A stretch of 64,000 nt of DNA. It comes from Roseovarius spongiae (GTDB lineage Bacteria > Pseudomonadota > Alphaproteobacteria > Rhodobacterales > Rhodobacteraceae). Position 1 is the stretch's first letter, and each line of letters begins with the position of its first letter. Positions 35,639 to 44,927 of the stretch are shown here, piece after piece. Position numbers and translations under genes: made by a program. The notes under the pieces are model-generated. The model saw only the letters and a list, made by a program, of their open reading frames with translations. It did no database searches and was not told the origin of the DNA. The stretch lies in contig NZ_RAPE01000001.1 of the NCBI RefSeq assembly GCF_003651245.1, positions 1,364,001 to 1,428,000 of the forward strand, given 5' to 3'.

Positions 35639-37162
35639 ATGTCCAACCCTCTTTACGACCGGTTCTTCGGCTGTCACGCGGGCCGCGACGCGCCCTTTCT
35701 GATCCTGCCGGGGGGCGGCGCGATCAGCTACGCGGAGTTCCTGGCCCACGCGGCGCGGATCGCGCATGTGCTGGTCGGGGCCGGGCTGGCGCCCGGCGAC
35801 CGCCTTGCCGCGCAGGTGGAGAAATCGCCCGACGCGCTCGCGCTCTACGCCGCCTGCGTGCAGGCCGGCGTCGTGTTTCTGCCGCTCAACACCGCCTACA
35901 CGGCGCCCGAGGCGCGTTACTTCATCGAGGACAGCGGCGCGCGATTGCTGGTCTGCGATCCGCGCGCCGAGGCGGAGTTGCGCGAGGTGGCCGAAGGGCA
36001 GGGCGCGACGCTGATGACTCTCGGCTCGGACGGCTCGGGAAGCCTGGCGGATGCGGCGGCGCAGGCGCCCAACGTGTTCGTCACCGCGCCGCGGGACGAG
36101 GACGATCTTGCCGCGCTGCTCTATACCTCGGGGACGACCGGGCGCTCCAAGGGCGCGATGCTGAGCCAGCGCAACCTGATGTCGAACGCGGAAACGCTGA
36201 CCGGTCTCTGGCGCTTCACCGCCCGCGACGTGCTGCTGCACGCGCTGCCGATCTTTCACACGCACGGGCTTTTCGTGGCGACCAACGTGATGCTGCGCGC
36301 GGGCGGCGCGATGATCTTCCTGCCGAAGTTCGACGCGGGCGAACTGATCCGCCTGATGCCGGGGGCGACCGCGTTGATGGGTGTGCCGACCTTCTACACC
36401 CGCCTTCTGGATGAGGTGAAGTTCACCCGCGATATTGCCGAAAACATGCGGCTTTTCATCTCCGGCTCCGCGCCGCTGCTGGCCGAAACGCATCAACGGT
36501 TCGAGGAGCGCACCGGACACCGCATCCTCGAACGCTACGGCATGACCGAAACCAACATGAACACATCGAACCCTTACGGGGGCGAGCGGCGCGCGGGCAC
36601 CGTGGGTTTCCCGCTGCCGGACGTTGAGCTGAAGATCACGGACCCCGAGACCGGCGCCGAGATAGCGAAGGGCGACACCGGCATCATCGAGGTGCGCGGG
36701 CCCAACGTCTTCCAAGGCTACTGGCAGATGCCCGAGAAGACGGCGGATGAACTGCGCGAGGACGGGTTCTTCATCACCGGCGACCTCGGGCGCATCGACG
36801 GCGACGGCTACGTTCATATCGTAGGGCGGGCGAAAGACCTCATCATATCGGGTGGTTACAACATATACCCGAAGGAGATCGAACAGCTGCTCGACGATCA
36901 GCCCGGCGTGCTGGAAAGCGCCGTAATCGGCGTGCCGCATCCCGATTTCGGGGAAACTGTCCTCGCGATCATCGTCCCGCAGGCGGACGGGGCGCCGGAC
37001 GAGGCGGCGCTGATGCAGGCGGTCGCGGCGCGGCTCGCGCGTTTCAAGCATCCCCGCCGGATCATCCCGCTCACCGCGCTGCCGCGCAACACGATGGGCA
37101 AGGTGCAGAAAAACGTGCTGCGCGAGCGCTACAAGGATGTTTTCGCCCGCAGTGCGGAATGA
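35639..37162 (+). CDS. matB: Malonyl-CoA synthetase
   Basis: 507 residues, adenylate-forming enzyme. LLYTSGTTGRSKGAMLSQRN is the phosphate loop; LPIFHTHGLFVATNV and LERYGMTETNMNTSNP match MatB/ACSF3 enzymes; GRAKDLIISGGYNIYPKEIE is the hinge, and the catalytic lysine is in LPRNTMGKVQKN. Activates malonate to malonyl-CoA with ATP. No malonyl-CoA decarboxylase is adjacent. The five-gene Liv-type transporter follows on the same strand after about 150 bases. Confidence 0.92.
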   Translation: MSNPLYDRFFGCHAGRDAPFLILPGGGAISYAEFLAHAARIAHVLVGAGLAPGDRLAAQVEKSPDALALYAACVQAGVVFLPLNTAYTAPEARYFIEDSGARLLVCDPRAEAELREVAEGQGATLMTLGSDGSGSLADAAAQAPNVFVTAPRDEDDLAALLYTSGTTGRSKGAMLSQRNLMSNAETLTGLWRFTARDVLLHALPIFHTHGLFVATNVMLRAGGAMIFLPKFDAGELIRLMPGATALMGVPTFYTRLLDEVKFTRDIAENMRLFISGSAPLLAETHQRFEERTGHRILERYGMTETNMNTSNPYGGERRAGTVGFPLPDVELKITDPETGAEIAKGDTGIIEVRGPNVFQGYWQMPEKTADELREDGFFITGDLGRIDGDGYVHIVGRAKDLIISGGYNIYPKEIEQLLDDQPGVLESAVIGVPHPDFGETVLAIIVPQADGAPDEAALMQAVAARLARFKHPRRIIPLTALPRNTMGKVQKNVLRERYKDVFARSAE

Positions 37163-37316
37163 TGCGCCCGTGGCGGACGCGTTTCGCGGATAATTTGCGC
37201 CTGCACTCTTCCCTTGGCGCGGAAATTCATCTTTGTTGTGTTGAGCGCGGGCCGCACGCGGCCCGCAGGCGTCCGCGAGAGACGCGCGAGGATTGTTCAA
37301 ACGGGGAGACGGAAGA

Positions 37317-38465
37317 ATGAAATCCACACTGACCGCAGCCGCGCTGGCGGCGGCGCTGGCAATGGGCGCCACGCAGGCCAGCGCCGAGATGAGCGACATC
37401 AAGGTCGGCATGATCACCACGCTTTCGGGCGGCGGCGCGAGCCTCGGGATCGACATCCGCGACGGCTTCATGCTTGCCGTGAAGCAGGCCGGAGCGGGCC
37501 ATGTCGACGTGGTCATCGAAGACGACCAGCGCAAGCCCGAAATCGCCGTGCAACTGGCCGACAAGATGGTGCAATCCGACAAGGTAGACCTGCTGACCGG
37601 CATCATCTGGTCCAACCTGGCGATGGCCGTGGTCCCAAGCGTGACCGCGCAGGGCAAATTCTACCTGTCGCCCAATGCCGGGCCTTCGGCGCTGGCGGGC
37701 AAGGGCTGCAACAAGAACTACTTCAACGTCGCCTGGCAAAACGACAACATGCACGAGGCGGCGGGCGCCTACGCCAATGAGCAGGGCTACAAGAACGTGT
37801 TCATCTTCGCGCCCAACTACCCCGCCGGACAGGACGCGCTGACCGGGTTCAAACGCTTCTACGAGGGCGAACTGGCCGCCGAGATCTACACCACGCTCGG
37901 CCAGCAGGACTATGCCAGCGAGATCGCCCAGATCCGCGCCAGCGACGCGGATGGCGTGTTCTTCCTGCTGCCCGGCGGCATGGGGATTTCATTCCTCAAG
38001 CAATACGCCGACAGCGGGCTAGACCTGCCGCTGATGGGCGCGGCGTTCAGCTTTGACCAGGGCATCCTGCAAGCGGTTGGCGACGCGGCGATGGGCGTGC
38101 GCAATACGAGCCAGTGGAACAAGGACATCGACAACCCCGCCAACAAGAAATTCGTCGAGACCTTCCAGGCCGAATACGATCGCCTGCCGTCGCTCTTCGC
38201 CAGCCAGGGCTATGACACGGCGATGCTGATGATCTCGGCCATGAAGAAGGCCGACGTGAAGGATGCCGACGCCTTCCGCGCCGCACTCGAAGAGGCTGAC
38301 TTCGAGAGCACGCGCGGCAAGTTCTCTTTCGATACCAACCACCACCCGATCCAGGACATCTATGTCCGCGAGGTCATCAAGGAGGGCGACGTCTACACCA
38401 ACAAGCTGATCGGCACGGTGCTGACGGATCACTCCAACGCCTATGTCGACGAGTGCAAGATGTAA
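37317..38465 (+). CDS. Liv-type ABC transporter substrate-binding protein
   Basis: 382 residues. Signal peptide STLTAAALAAALAMGATQAS with cleavage near ASA, then a type I periplasmic-binding fold (KVGMITTLSGGGASLGIDIR, YLSPNAGPSALAGKGCNKNY). Ligands of this family range from branched-chain amino acids to aromatic acids and urea. The GSPSALAG-like pocket region differs from classical LivJ, so substrate is open. GGGGAGACGGAAG precedes ATG 37317. Confidence 0.9.
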   Translation: MKSTLTAAALAAALAMGATQASAEMSDIKVGMITTLSGGGASLGIDIRDGFMLAVKQAGAGHVDVVIEDDQRKPEIAVQLADKMVQSDKVDLLTGIIWSNLAMAVVPSVTAQGKFYLSPNAGPSALAGKGCNKNYFNVAWQNDNMHEAAGAYANEQGYKNVFIFAPNYPAGQDALTGFKRFYEGELAAEIYTTLGQQDYASEIAQIRASDADGVFFLLPGGMGISFLKQYADSGLDLPLMGAAFSFDQGILQAVGDAAMGVRNTSQWNKDIDNPANKKFVETFQAEYDRLPSLFASQGYDTAMLMISAMKKADVKDADAFRAALEEADFESTRGKFSFDTNHHPIQDIYVREVIKEGDVYTNKLIGTVLTDHSNAYVDECKM

Positions 38466-38507
38466 GCTTTGCGCGGCCGGGGCTTCCGTTCCGGCCTTCC
38501 AACCTTC

Positions 38508-38534
38508 CGGGCGGTCCGCATGACGGGCCGCCCG
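38508..38534 (+). terminator. Intra-operon hairpin between binding protein and LivH genes
   Basis: An 11-base-pair stem (CGGGCGGTCCG with CGGGCCGCCCG, one G-U pair) and loop CATGA, followed by TCGTTC. Placed between binding-protein and permease genes just like the one at 9922-9952, it probably gives differential expression. Confidence 0.55.
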
Positions 38535-38553
38535 TCGTTCAACAAGGCGTCGC

Positions 38554-39474
38554 ATGTCTTTGATGTTGCTGATCGAACAGGTGCTGAACGGGCTTCAACT
38601 CGGGGTGATGCTGTTCCTGATGGCGTCGGGGCTCACCCTGGTCTTCGGGGTGATGGGGCTGATCAACCTCGCGCATGGCTCGCTTTACATGGTGGGGGCG
38701 TTTGCGGCCGCCTGGGTGGCGGCGGCGACGGGGTCTTTCCTGCTCGCGCTGGCGGCGGCGCTCGCCGCGGCGGCGGCGGCGGGCGCCATCGTCGAGGTGG
38801 TGGTGATCCGCAGGCTCTATGCGCGCGATCACCTGGACCAGGTGCTAGCGACCTTCGCACTGATCCTGGTCTTCTCGGAGGGAACGCGCTGGATCTTCGG
38901 CTCCTTCCCGCTCTACCTCAACGTGCCGGACTACCTGGCCGGGCCGGTGACCCTGCCGGGGGGGATCGAATACCCGCTCTACCGGCTGTCGCTGATCGGG
39001 GTCGGCGGGCTCATCGCCTGCGCGCTCTACCTGCTGATCGCGCGCACCCGGCTGGGCGTTCAGATCCGCGCAGGCGAAGCGGACCGCGAGATGATCGCGG
39101 CGCTTGGCGTAGATATATCAAAGCTTTACACGGTGGTCTTCGCGCTTGGCGCGGCGCTTGCCGGGCTGGCCGGGGCGCTGGTGGGCACCATCCAGTCGGT
39201 GCAGGTCGGCATGGGTGAGCCGGTCCTGATCCTCGCCTTCGTGGTGATCGTGATCGGCGGCATCGGTTCGATCAAGGGCGCCTTCGTGGGCGCGCTGCTG
39301 GTCGGGTTGACCGATACGCTCGGCGCCTTCCTGCTGCCGCAGCTCTTCGGCGCGTTCATGGATGTCTCTAGCGCGGCGGCGGTCGGCTCGGCGCTGGCGT
39401 CGATGCTGATCTACCTGCTGATGGCCGCGGTCCTCTTCCTGCGGCCCCGCGGGCTTTTCGGAGATACGGCATGA
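38554..39474 (+). CDS. livH: Branched-chain amino acid-type ABC permease LivH
   Basis: 306 residues, about eight membrane segments. LNGLQLGVMLFLMASGLTLV and FGVMGLINLAHGSLYMVGAF are the classic LivH opening; the EAA-like loop lies around IRAGEADREMIAALGVD. It overlaps the next permease gene by four bases (ATGA). Confidence 0.93.
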   Translation: MSLMLLIEQVLNGLQLGVMLFLMASGLTLVFGVMGLINLAHGSLYMVGAFAAAWVAAATGSFLLALAAALAAAAAAGAIVEVVVIRRLYARDHLDQVLATFALILVFSEGTRWIFGSFPLYLNVPDYLAGPVTLPGGIEYPLYRLSLIGVGGLIACALYLLIARTRLGVQIRAGEADREMIAALGVDISKLYTVVFALGAALAGLAGALVGTIQSVQVGMGEPVLILAFVVIVIGGIGSIKGAFVGALLVGLTDTLGAFLLPQLFGAFMDVSSAAAVGSALASMLIYLLMAAVLFLRPRGLFGDTA

Positions 39475-40454
39475 TGCGCGAGCGATACATCAACGCGGCG
39501 CTGCTTGGCGGGCTCCTGCTGGTCGTCTTCTGGGCCTATACCGGGGATGAGCCGTTCACCATCACGCTGGCCACCCGCGTGGCGATCCTGGCGCTGGCGG
39601 GCGTCGGCCTCAACATCGCGCTGGGGCAGGGGGGGCTGGTCAGTCTAGGGCATGCGGTATTCTTTGGCATCGGCGGCTACGCGATGGGCATCCTCGCCAG
39701 CCACGCGCAGAGCTACCAGCCCCTGACGCTCGGGCCGCTGGTGATCGAGGGGACAAAATCCATGCCGCTGATCTGGCTCACGGCGATGGTGGCCTCCGGA
39801 ATCGCCGCGCTGCTGATCGGGCTGGTGTCACTCCGCACGGGCGGGGTCTATTTCATCATGATCACGCTCGCCTTCGGGCAGATGTTTTACTACTTCGCGA
39901 TCTCCTGGCCCGCCTATGGCGGCGAGGACGGGCTGAGCATCTATGTGCGCAACGGCTTTCCGGGTCTGAACACGCTCGATCCGATCCAGTTCTTCGGCCT
40001 GTGTTTCGCGCTGCTGCTCGCCGCGCTGGCCTTCCACGCTGCGTTCAAGCACGCGCCCTTCGGCCTTGCGCTTAACGCCGCGCGCCAGTCGCCGGACCGG
40101 GCGCAAGCGGTGGGACTCGATCCGACGCGGCTGCGGCTGATCGCTTTCGTCATTTCGGGCGTCATCACCGGGCTGGCCGGCGCGCTCTTTGCCGATCTCA
40201 ACCGTTTCGTCAGCCCGACGATGTTCAGCTGGCAGCTTTCGGGCGAGCTTTTGATCTTCATCATCCTCGGCGGCACCGGGCGGCTTTGCGGCCCGGTCGC
40301 GGGCGCGGCGATGTTCATCGCGCTCGAGCACTGGCTGGGCGGGCTCAGCGAGTATTGGCATATCTATCTTGGCGCGCTGCTTCTGGGGGTCGTCCTCTTC
40401 GCGCCCGGCGGACTGATCGGGATCGCGACCCGGCGCGAGGCGGCGCATGACTGA
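39471..40454 (+). CDS. livM: Branched-chain amino acid-type ABC permease LivM
   Basis: 327 residues, hydrophobic, with NIALGQGGLVSLGHAVFFGI typical of LivM and a late LRLIAFVISGVITGLAGALF segment. Forms the channel with LivH. Starts within the stop of livH and overlaps the start of livG by eight bases. Confidence 0.93.
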   Translation: MMRERYINAALLGGLLLVVFWAYTGDEPFTITLATRVAILALAGVGLNIALGQGGLVSLGHAVFFGIGGYAMGILASHAQSYQPLTLGPLVIEGTKSMPLIWLTAMVASGIAALLIGLVSLRTGGVYFIMITLAFGQMFYYFAISWPAYGGEDGLSIYVRNGFPGLNTLDPIQFFGLCFALLLAALAFHAAFKHAPFGLALNAARQSPDRAQAVGLDPTRLRLIAFVISGVITGLAGALFADLNRFVSPTMFSWQLSGELLIFIILGGTGRLCGPVAGAAMFIALEHWLGGLSEYWHIYLGALLLGVVLFAPGGLIGIATRREAAHD

Positions 40455-41196
40455 GCCGGTGATCGAGACCCGCGCGCTTTGCAAGCGCTTCGGCGCGCTC
40501 GAGGCGAGCCGGGATATCTCGCTTGACCTGCGGGTCGGGGAAATTCATGCGGTAATCGGGCCGAATGGTGCGGGAAAATCGACACTTATCAGCCAGATAT
40601 GCGGCGGTCTTCAACCCGATAGCGGCGAAGTTCGGCTGATGGGCCGCGACGTCACCGGCTGGGACGTCGCTGCGCGGGCGCGCGCCGGCATCGGTCGGAC
40701 CTTCCAGGTTTCCGCGCTGGCGATGGAGGACACCGTGCTACAGAACGCGCTGCTCGGCGCGTTCGGGGCGTCGGGCAGGCGGCTCGGGCTGTTTCGCCCG
40801 GCGCTCAGGTATCGCGATCTGAGAAGCCGTGCGCTGGCCGCGCTCGACCGGGTCGGGCTGGCCGGGCAGGCGGCGGCCCCGGCCGCCGAGCTTTCGCATG
40901 GCGAACGCCGTCGGCTTGAGATCGCCATCGCGCTCACGCTTGCCCCGCGCGCCTTTGTCCTGGATGAACCGATGGCCGGGCTGGGAAGCGAGGGAACGAA
41001 GGAAATCACCAACCTTCTGAACGAGTTACGCAGCGAAGCTCCGATCCTCCTGGTCGAACACGACATGGACGCGGTCTTTGCGCTCGCGGACCGGATCAGC
41101 GTTCTGGTCTACGGCCAGGTGATCGCGACCGGCGCGGTCGAGGAAATCCGCGCCAATGCCGAGGTCCGCGCCGCATATCTGGGGGACAGCGCATGA
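40447..41196 (+). CDS. livG: Liv-type ABC transporter ATP-binding protein LivG
   Basis: 249 residues. Walker A GPNGAGKST, signature LSHGERRRLEIA, Walker B FVLDEPMAGLG and switch histidine in LVEHDM. The LSHGE form of the signature is normal for LivG. Stop overlaps the livF start by four bases. Confidence 0.94.
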   Translation: MTEPVIETRALCKRFGALEASRDISLDLRVGEIHAVIGPNGAGKSTLISQICGGLQPDSGEVRLMGRDVTGWDVAARARAGIGRTFQVSALAMEDTVLQNALLGAFGASGRRLGLFRPALRYRDLRSRALAALDRVGLAGQAAAPAAELSHGERRRLEIAIALTLAPRAFVLDEPMAGLGSEGTKEITNLLNELRSEAPILLVEHDMDAVFALADRISVLVYGQVIATGAVEEIRANAEVRAAYLGDSA

Positions 41197-41879
41197 GCCT
41201 GCTGGAATTGCGCAACGTGAGCGCGTCTTACGGGCCGGCGCAGGCGTTGTTCGATGTCTCGCTCGATATCGCCGAAGGCGAGGTTCTCGCGCTCATGGGA
41301 CGCAACGGGATGGGGAAATCCACCACGGTCAAGGCGATCTGCCGGATGCTGCCGACGGGCGGCGTTCTGCGCTTTGCCGGGCATGACCTCGCACCGCTGC
41401 CAAGCCATCGCGCCGCGCGGCTGGGGATCGGCCTCGTTCCCGAGGGCCGCCGCTGCTTTGCGCCGCTGACGGTCGCCGAGAACCTCACCGCCGCCGCGCG
41501 CTCGGGGGATTGGACCATGGCGCGGGTTTGCGAGCTTTTCCCGCGACTTGCAGAGCGAAGCGGTCAGGTTGCATCGACCTTGTCCGGCGGCGAACAGCAG
41601 ATGCTCGCCATCGGGCGGGCGCTGATGACGAACCCGCGCTTGCTGATCCTCGACGAGGCGACCGAGGGCCTCGCGCCACTGATCCGCGCCGAGATCTGGT
41701 CCGCGCTCACGCGGCTGCGGGATGGCTCGGACATGGCGATCCTCGTGATCGACAAATCCCTCGCGGAGCTGCGCCGCGTCGCCGACCGCGCGGTGATCCT
41801 GGAGCGCGGGCGCACGGTCTGGACCGGAACCTTCGAGACGCTCGATGCGGCGACGACCGACCGGTTTCTTGGCGTCTGA
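41193..41879 (+). CDS. livF: Liv-type ABC transporter ATP-binding protein LivF
   Basis: 228 residues. Walker A GRNGMGKST, signature LSGGEQQMLAIGRAL, Walker B LLILDEATEGLAP. Family-typical GIGLVPEGRRCFAPLTVAEN is present. Normally the last helix carries a switch histidine in VEQ/VEH; here the stretch is ILVIDKSLAELR, so the ATPase switch residue is replaced, an oddity worth noting. Last gene of the operon; dif-like site lies 57 bases downstream. Confidence 0.92.
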   Translation: MSLLELRNVSASYGPAQALFDVSLDIAEGEVLALMGRNGMGKSTTVKAICRMLPTGGVLRFAGHDLAPLPSHRAARLGIGLVPEGRRCFAPLTVAENLTAAARSGDWTMARVCELFPRLAERSGQVASTLSGGEQQMLAIGRALMTNPRLLILDEATEGLAPLIRAEIWSALTRLRDGSDMAILVIDKSLAELRRVADRAVILERGRTVWTGTFETLDAATTDRFLGV

Positions 41880-41935
41880 GCAGGGTCTGGCGCGGCGCCA
41901 TGCGGAGCAAGACCGGTATTCGCGGGTAGCAGCGT

Positions 41936-41963
41936 TATTTACATAATATAGATTATGCGAAAT
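41936..41963 (-). other. dif: dif-like chromosome dimer resolution site (XerC/XerD target)
   Basis: Read on the minus strand: left arm ATTTCGCATAA, centre TCTATA, right arm TTATGTAAATA. Against E. coli dif (left GGTGCGCATAA, centre TGTATA, right TTATGTTAAAT) the matches are 8/11, 5/6 and 8/11, together 21 of 28. The inner CGCATAA and TTATGT blocks that the two recombinases contact are unchanged. It lies in non-coding DNA between the convergent livF and fabI genes, and KOPS-like octamers change direction here. No recombinase gene is adjacent, as expected for the host site. A phage-borne dif-like site is the main alternative, but no phage genes surround it. Confidence 0.85.
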
Positions 41964-42068
41964 AGAGACTCATTGCCAAAGCCCCCCGGATACCAGCCCA
42001 GATTGATCGTTTACAACCGCTGCCACGTCCCGCTTCCGCGCGTTCACCCATGGCCGAGCCGCGAACCG

Positions 42069-42869
42069 TCAGAGGTTCCCGGCCTGTGGCATGCCAAGCA
42101 CGTGGTAGCCGCCATCGACGCGGATCACCTCGCCCGTGGTGAAGACGCCGGCGTCGGAGCAGAGATAGACCGCCGTGCCGCCCACCGCCTCGAGCGTGGC
42201 GTTGGCGCGCAGCGGTGCGTTCTCGGCCGTGTGCTTGTAGGTCTTGCGCGCGCCTCCGATGGCCGCGCCGGCCAGCGTCTTCATCGGCCCCGGTGAGAGC
42301 GCGTTGACGCGGATGCCTTCGGGACCCAGATCGTTCGCGAGATAGCGCGTGGTCGACTCCAGCGCCGCCTTGGCGACGCCCATCACGTTGTAGTTCGGCA
42401 CAACCCGGTTGCTGCCCTGATAGGTCAGCGTGAGCAGCGTGCCGCCGTGCTCTTGCATGAGCGGATGCGCGCGGCGCGCGACATCGATGAAGGAATAGCA
42501 CGAGATTTCCAGCGAGTGCTTGAAATTGGCGCGGCTGGTGTTGAGAAACCGCCCCGTCAGTTCCGACTTGTCCGAATAGGCGATCGCGTGGACGAGAAAA
42601 TCGATCGTCGGCCAGCGCTGTCCCAAAGCGCCGAAGCCCGCGTCAAGCGACGCGTCGTCGGTCACGTCCATATCCACGAGGAAGTCCGAGCCGACCGACT
42701 CCGCCAGCGGCGCCACGCGTCTGCCAAAGGCGTCGCCCTGGTAGCTGAACGCCAGCTCCGCGCCCGCCTCATGCATCGCCCGCGCGATCCCCCAGGCGAT
42801 GGAGCGGTCGTTGGCGACCCCCATGATCAGCCCGCGCCGCCCCTGCATCGGTTTGCTCATCGCGTTCAC
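42069..42869 (-). CDS. fabI: Enoyl-[acyl-carrier-protein] reductase (NADH)
   Basis: 266 residues. The FabI-type nucleotide motif [20 protein letters not shown] is at the start; the catalytic YxxMxxxK is in [23 protein letters not shown] and the late [18 protein letters not shown] are typical. Last reductive step of fatty acid elongation. Its ATG overlaps the fabB stop (ATGA), so the two genes are translationally coupled. Confidence 0.96.
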   Translation of the reverse strand: MNAMSKPMQGRRGLIMGVANDRSIAWGIARAMHEAGAELAFSYQGDAFGRRVAPLAESVGSDFLVDMDVTDDASLDAGFGALGQRWPTIDFLVHAIAYSDKSELTGRFLNTSRANFKHSLEISCYSFIDVARRAHPLMQEHGGTLLTLTYQGSNRVVPNYNVMGVAKAALESTTRYLANDLGPEGIRVNALSPGPMKTLAGAAIGGARKTYKHTAENAPLRANATLEAVGGTAVYLCSDAGVFTTGEVIRVDGGYHVLGMPQAGNL

Positions 42870-44095
42870 CCCCGGAACCTGCTCAGCAACATCGATCCGT
42901 TGGTGCCGCCGAAGCCGAATGAATTGGTCATCACCGTGTCGAGCCCGGCGTCGTCTACCCGTTCGGTCGCGATCTCGGCCGGGGCGAGCGCCGGGTCGAG
43001 GGTCTCGACGTTGATCGAAGGGATGATGAAATCGTCGCGAAGCGCCAGCAGGCAGTAGATCGCCTCCTGCGCGCCGGTGGCGCCCTGGCTGTGGCCCGTC
43101 ATCGACTTGGTCGAACTGATCGGCGGCGTGGAGCCTTCGCCGAAGACGCGGCGCACCGCCTCCACCTCGCCGACGTCGCCGACGGGAGTCGAGGTGCCAT
43201 GCGCGTTGATGTAGCTCACCCGGCGATCCTCGGGCAGCGTGCGCAGCGCGCCGCGCATCGCCCGCTCGCCCCCCTCGCCCGACGGCGCGACCATGTCCGC
43301 GCCGTCGGAAGTGGCAGCGAAACCGGTGACTTCGGCGTAGATCTTCGCGCCGCGCGCCTGCGCGCGCTCGAGGCTTTCAAGCACGACCATCGCGCCGCCG
43401 CCCGAAATGACGAACCCGTCGCGATCCGCGTCAAAGGCGCGGCTGGCCTTCTCGGGCGCGTCGTTGAACCGCGACGACATCGCGCCCATCGCGTCGAACA
43501 GGCAACTGAGCGTCCAGTCGAGTTCCTCGCCGCCGCCGGCGAACATCACGTCCTGCGCGCCGAGCGCGATCTGCTGCGCGGCCATGCCGATGCAGTGCAG
43601 CGACGTGGAGCAGGCCGAGGTGATCGAGAAGTTCATGCCCTTTATCTGATAGGCCGTGGCGAGGTTCGCGCTCACCGTGGAGGACATGGTCTTGGGCACG
43701 GCGAAGGGCCCAATCCGCTTGGTCCCGCCGGATTTCAGCACGGTCTGGTGCGCGCGCAGCATCGCCGATGTGCTGGGGCCGCCCGACCCGGCGATGAGCC
43801 CCGTCATCGGATTCACCACCTCGCCCTCGCCCAGTCCGGCGTCCGCGATCGCCTGCCCCATCGCGATATACGCATAGGCCGCCCCCGGCCCCATGAAGCG
43901 CAGCGCGCGCTTGTCGACATGCTCGGTCACGTCGAGGTCGATGCCGCCGGCCACCTGGCTGCGAAAGCCGTGTTCGGCCATCTCCTCGTTGGCGCTGATC
44001 CCTGACCGGCCCGCCTTGAGCGAGGCCAGCACCTCGTCAGCGCTGTTCCCGATTGACGAGACGATGCCCATCCCTGTGACGACCACGCGGCGCAT
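42866..44095 (-). CDS. fabB: Beta-ketoacyl-ACP synthase I
   Basis: 409 residues. Start [18 protein letters not shown] with AAGGGAG seven bases upstream. Active-site Cys162 in SACSTS, and the two histidines in [11 protein letters not shown] and [10 protein letters not shown]. FabB elongates the unsaturated branch together with FabA. The normal alphaproteobacterial order is fabA-fabB-fabI; here a restriction-modification pair separates fabB from fabA, so fabB and fabI need a promoter in 44096-44294. Confidence 0.96.
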   Translation of the reverse strand: MRRVVVTGMGIVSSIGNSADEVLASLKAGRSGISANEEMAEHGFRSQVAGGIDLDVTEHVDKRALRFMGPGAAYAYIAMGQAIADAGLGEGEVVNPMTGLIAGSGGPSTSAMLRAHQTVLKSGGTKRIGPFAVPKTMSSTVSANLATAYQIKGMNFSITSACSTSLHCIGMAAQQIALGAQDVMFAGGGEELDWTLSCLFDAMGAMSSRFNDAPEKASRAFDADRDGFVISGGGAMVVLESLERAQARGAKIYAEVTGFAATSDGADMVAPSGEGGERAMRGALRTLPEDRRVSYINAHGTSTPVGDVGEVEAVRRVFGEGSTPPISSTKSMTGHSQGATGAQEAIYCLLALRDDFIIPSINVETLDPALAPAEIATERVDDAGLDTVMTNSFGFGGTNGSMLLSRFRG

Positions 44096-44294
44096 GGCAA
44101 ACTCCCTTGGCGTTTCGTCGTCTTGTGTAAGACAGGCCGGCCTTTGGGGGCAAGCAGTTAGCGCAGGCGCGCCGAAACCATTTCCTCTTGAGCGGCCCGC
44201 GATCTGTGTTAACGTTTTGTTCTCATTCGGCCGCACAAGGTGTTGCGGCACGCAAGGCGACGCGGCATATATGTGAGGGAAACGGGAGAACAGA

Positions 44295-44927
44295 ATGACC
44301 CACGCAGCATCGGGCGACTTGCGCAACTTCCTTGGCGGGCAGACGTTTTCGACCGTCATGGCGGATCCGCCCTGGCGGTTCACGAACCGCACCGGCAAGG
44401 TCGCGCCCGAGCACAAGCGCCTTGCACGCTACCCGACGATGCGGCTCGAGGACATCTGCGGTCTGCCGGTGGCCGAGCATCTCAACGACACCGCGCATTG
44501 CTACCTCTGGGTTCCCAACGCGCTCTTGCCCGACGGGCTGAGCGTTCTCAAGGCATGGGGATTCGAATACAAGTCGAACATCGTCTGGCACAAAATCCGC
44601 AAGGATGGCGGATCGGACGGGCGCGGCGTCGGCTTCTACTTCCGCAACGTGACGGAACTGCTCCTGTTCGGCGTCCGGGGGAAGAACGCGCGCACCCTGC
44701 CGCCGGGGCGACGTCAGGTGAACCTCTTCTCGACGCGAAAGCGCGAACATTCCCGCAAACCGGATGAACAGTACGACATCATCGAAGCGTGCAGCCCAGG
44801 GCCGCACCTGGAACTGTTTGGCAGGGGAATACGCAAGAACTGGACGGTATGGGGCAACCAGGCCGATCTCGACTACAAGCCAACCTGGGCCACCTATTCC
44901 TACAACTCCTCCGTCGCGGCGGAGTAA
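44295..44927 (+). CDS. MT-A70 family adenine DNA methyltransferase
   Basis: 210 residues of the MT-A70 family. The catalytic DPPW is at residues 24-27 ([10 protein letters not shown]), followed by [24 protein letters not shown] and the late [20 protein letters not shown], all characteristic. It should methylate adenine N6 and protect DNA from the adjacent endonuclease. GGGAGAACAG lies directly upstream of the start. Convergent with the endonuclease gene, whose end it overlaps by 28 bases. One sampled line of this gene (44521-44580) is 58% G+C against 70% in a sampled line of fabB. Confidence 0.9.
   Translation: MTHAASGDLRNFLGGQTFSTVMADPPWRFTNRTGKVAPEHKRLARYPTMRLEDICGLPVAEHLNDTAHCYLWVPNALLPDGLSVLKAWGFEYKSNIVWHKIRKDGGSDGRGVGFYFRNVTELLLFGVRGKNARTLPPGRRQVNLFSTRKREHSRKPDEQYDIIEACSPGPHLELFGRGIRKNWTVWGNQADLDYKPTWATYSYNSSVAAE

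Noticed and set aside
35060-37657. 865-codon minus-strand frame across matB
   Set aside because: Only its last 147 codons are real (aroQ, starting at 35503); the rest is antisense to matB and the binding-protein gene.
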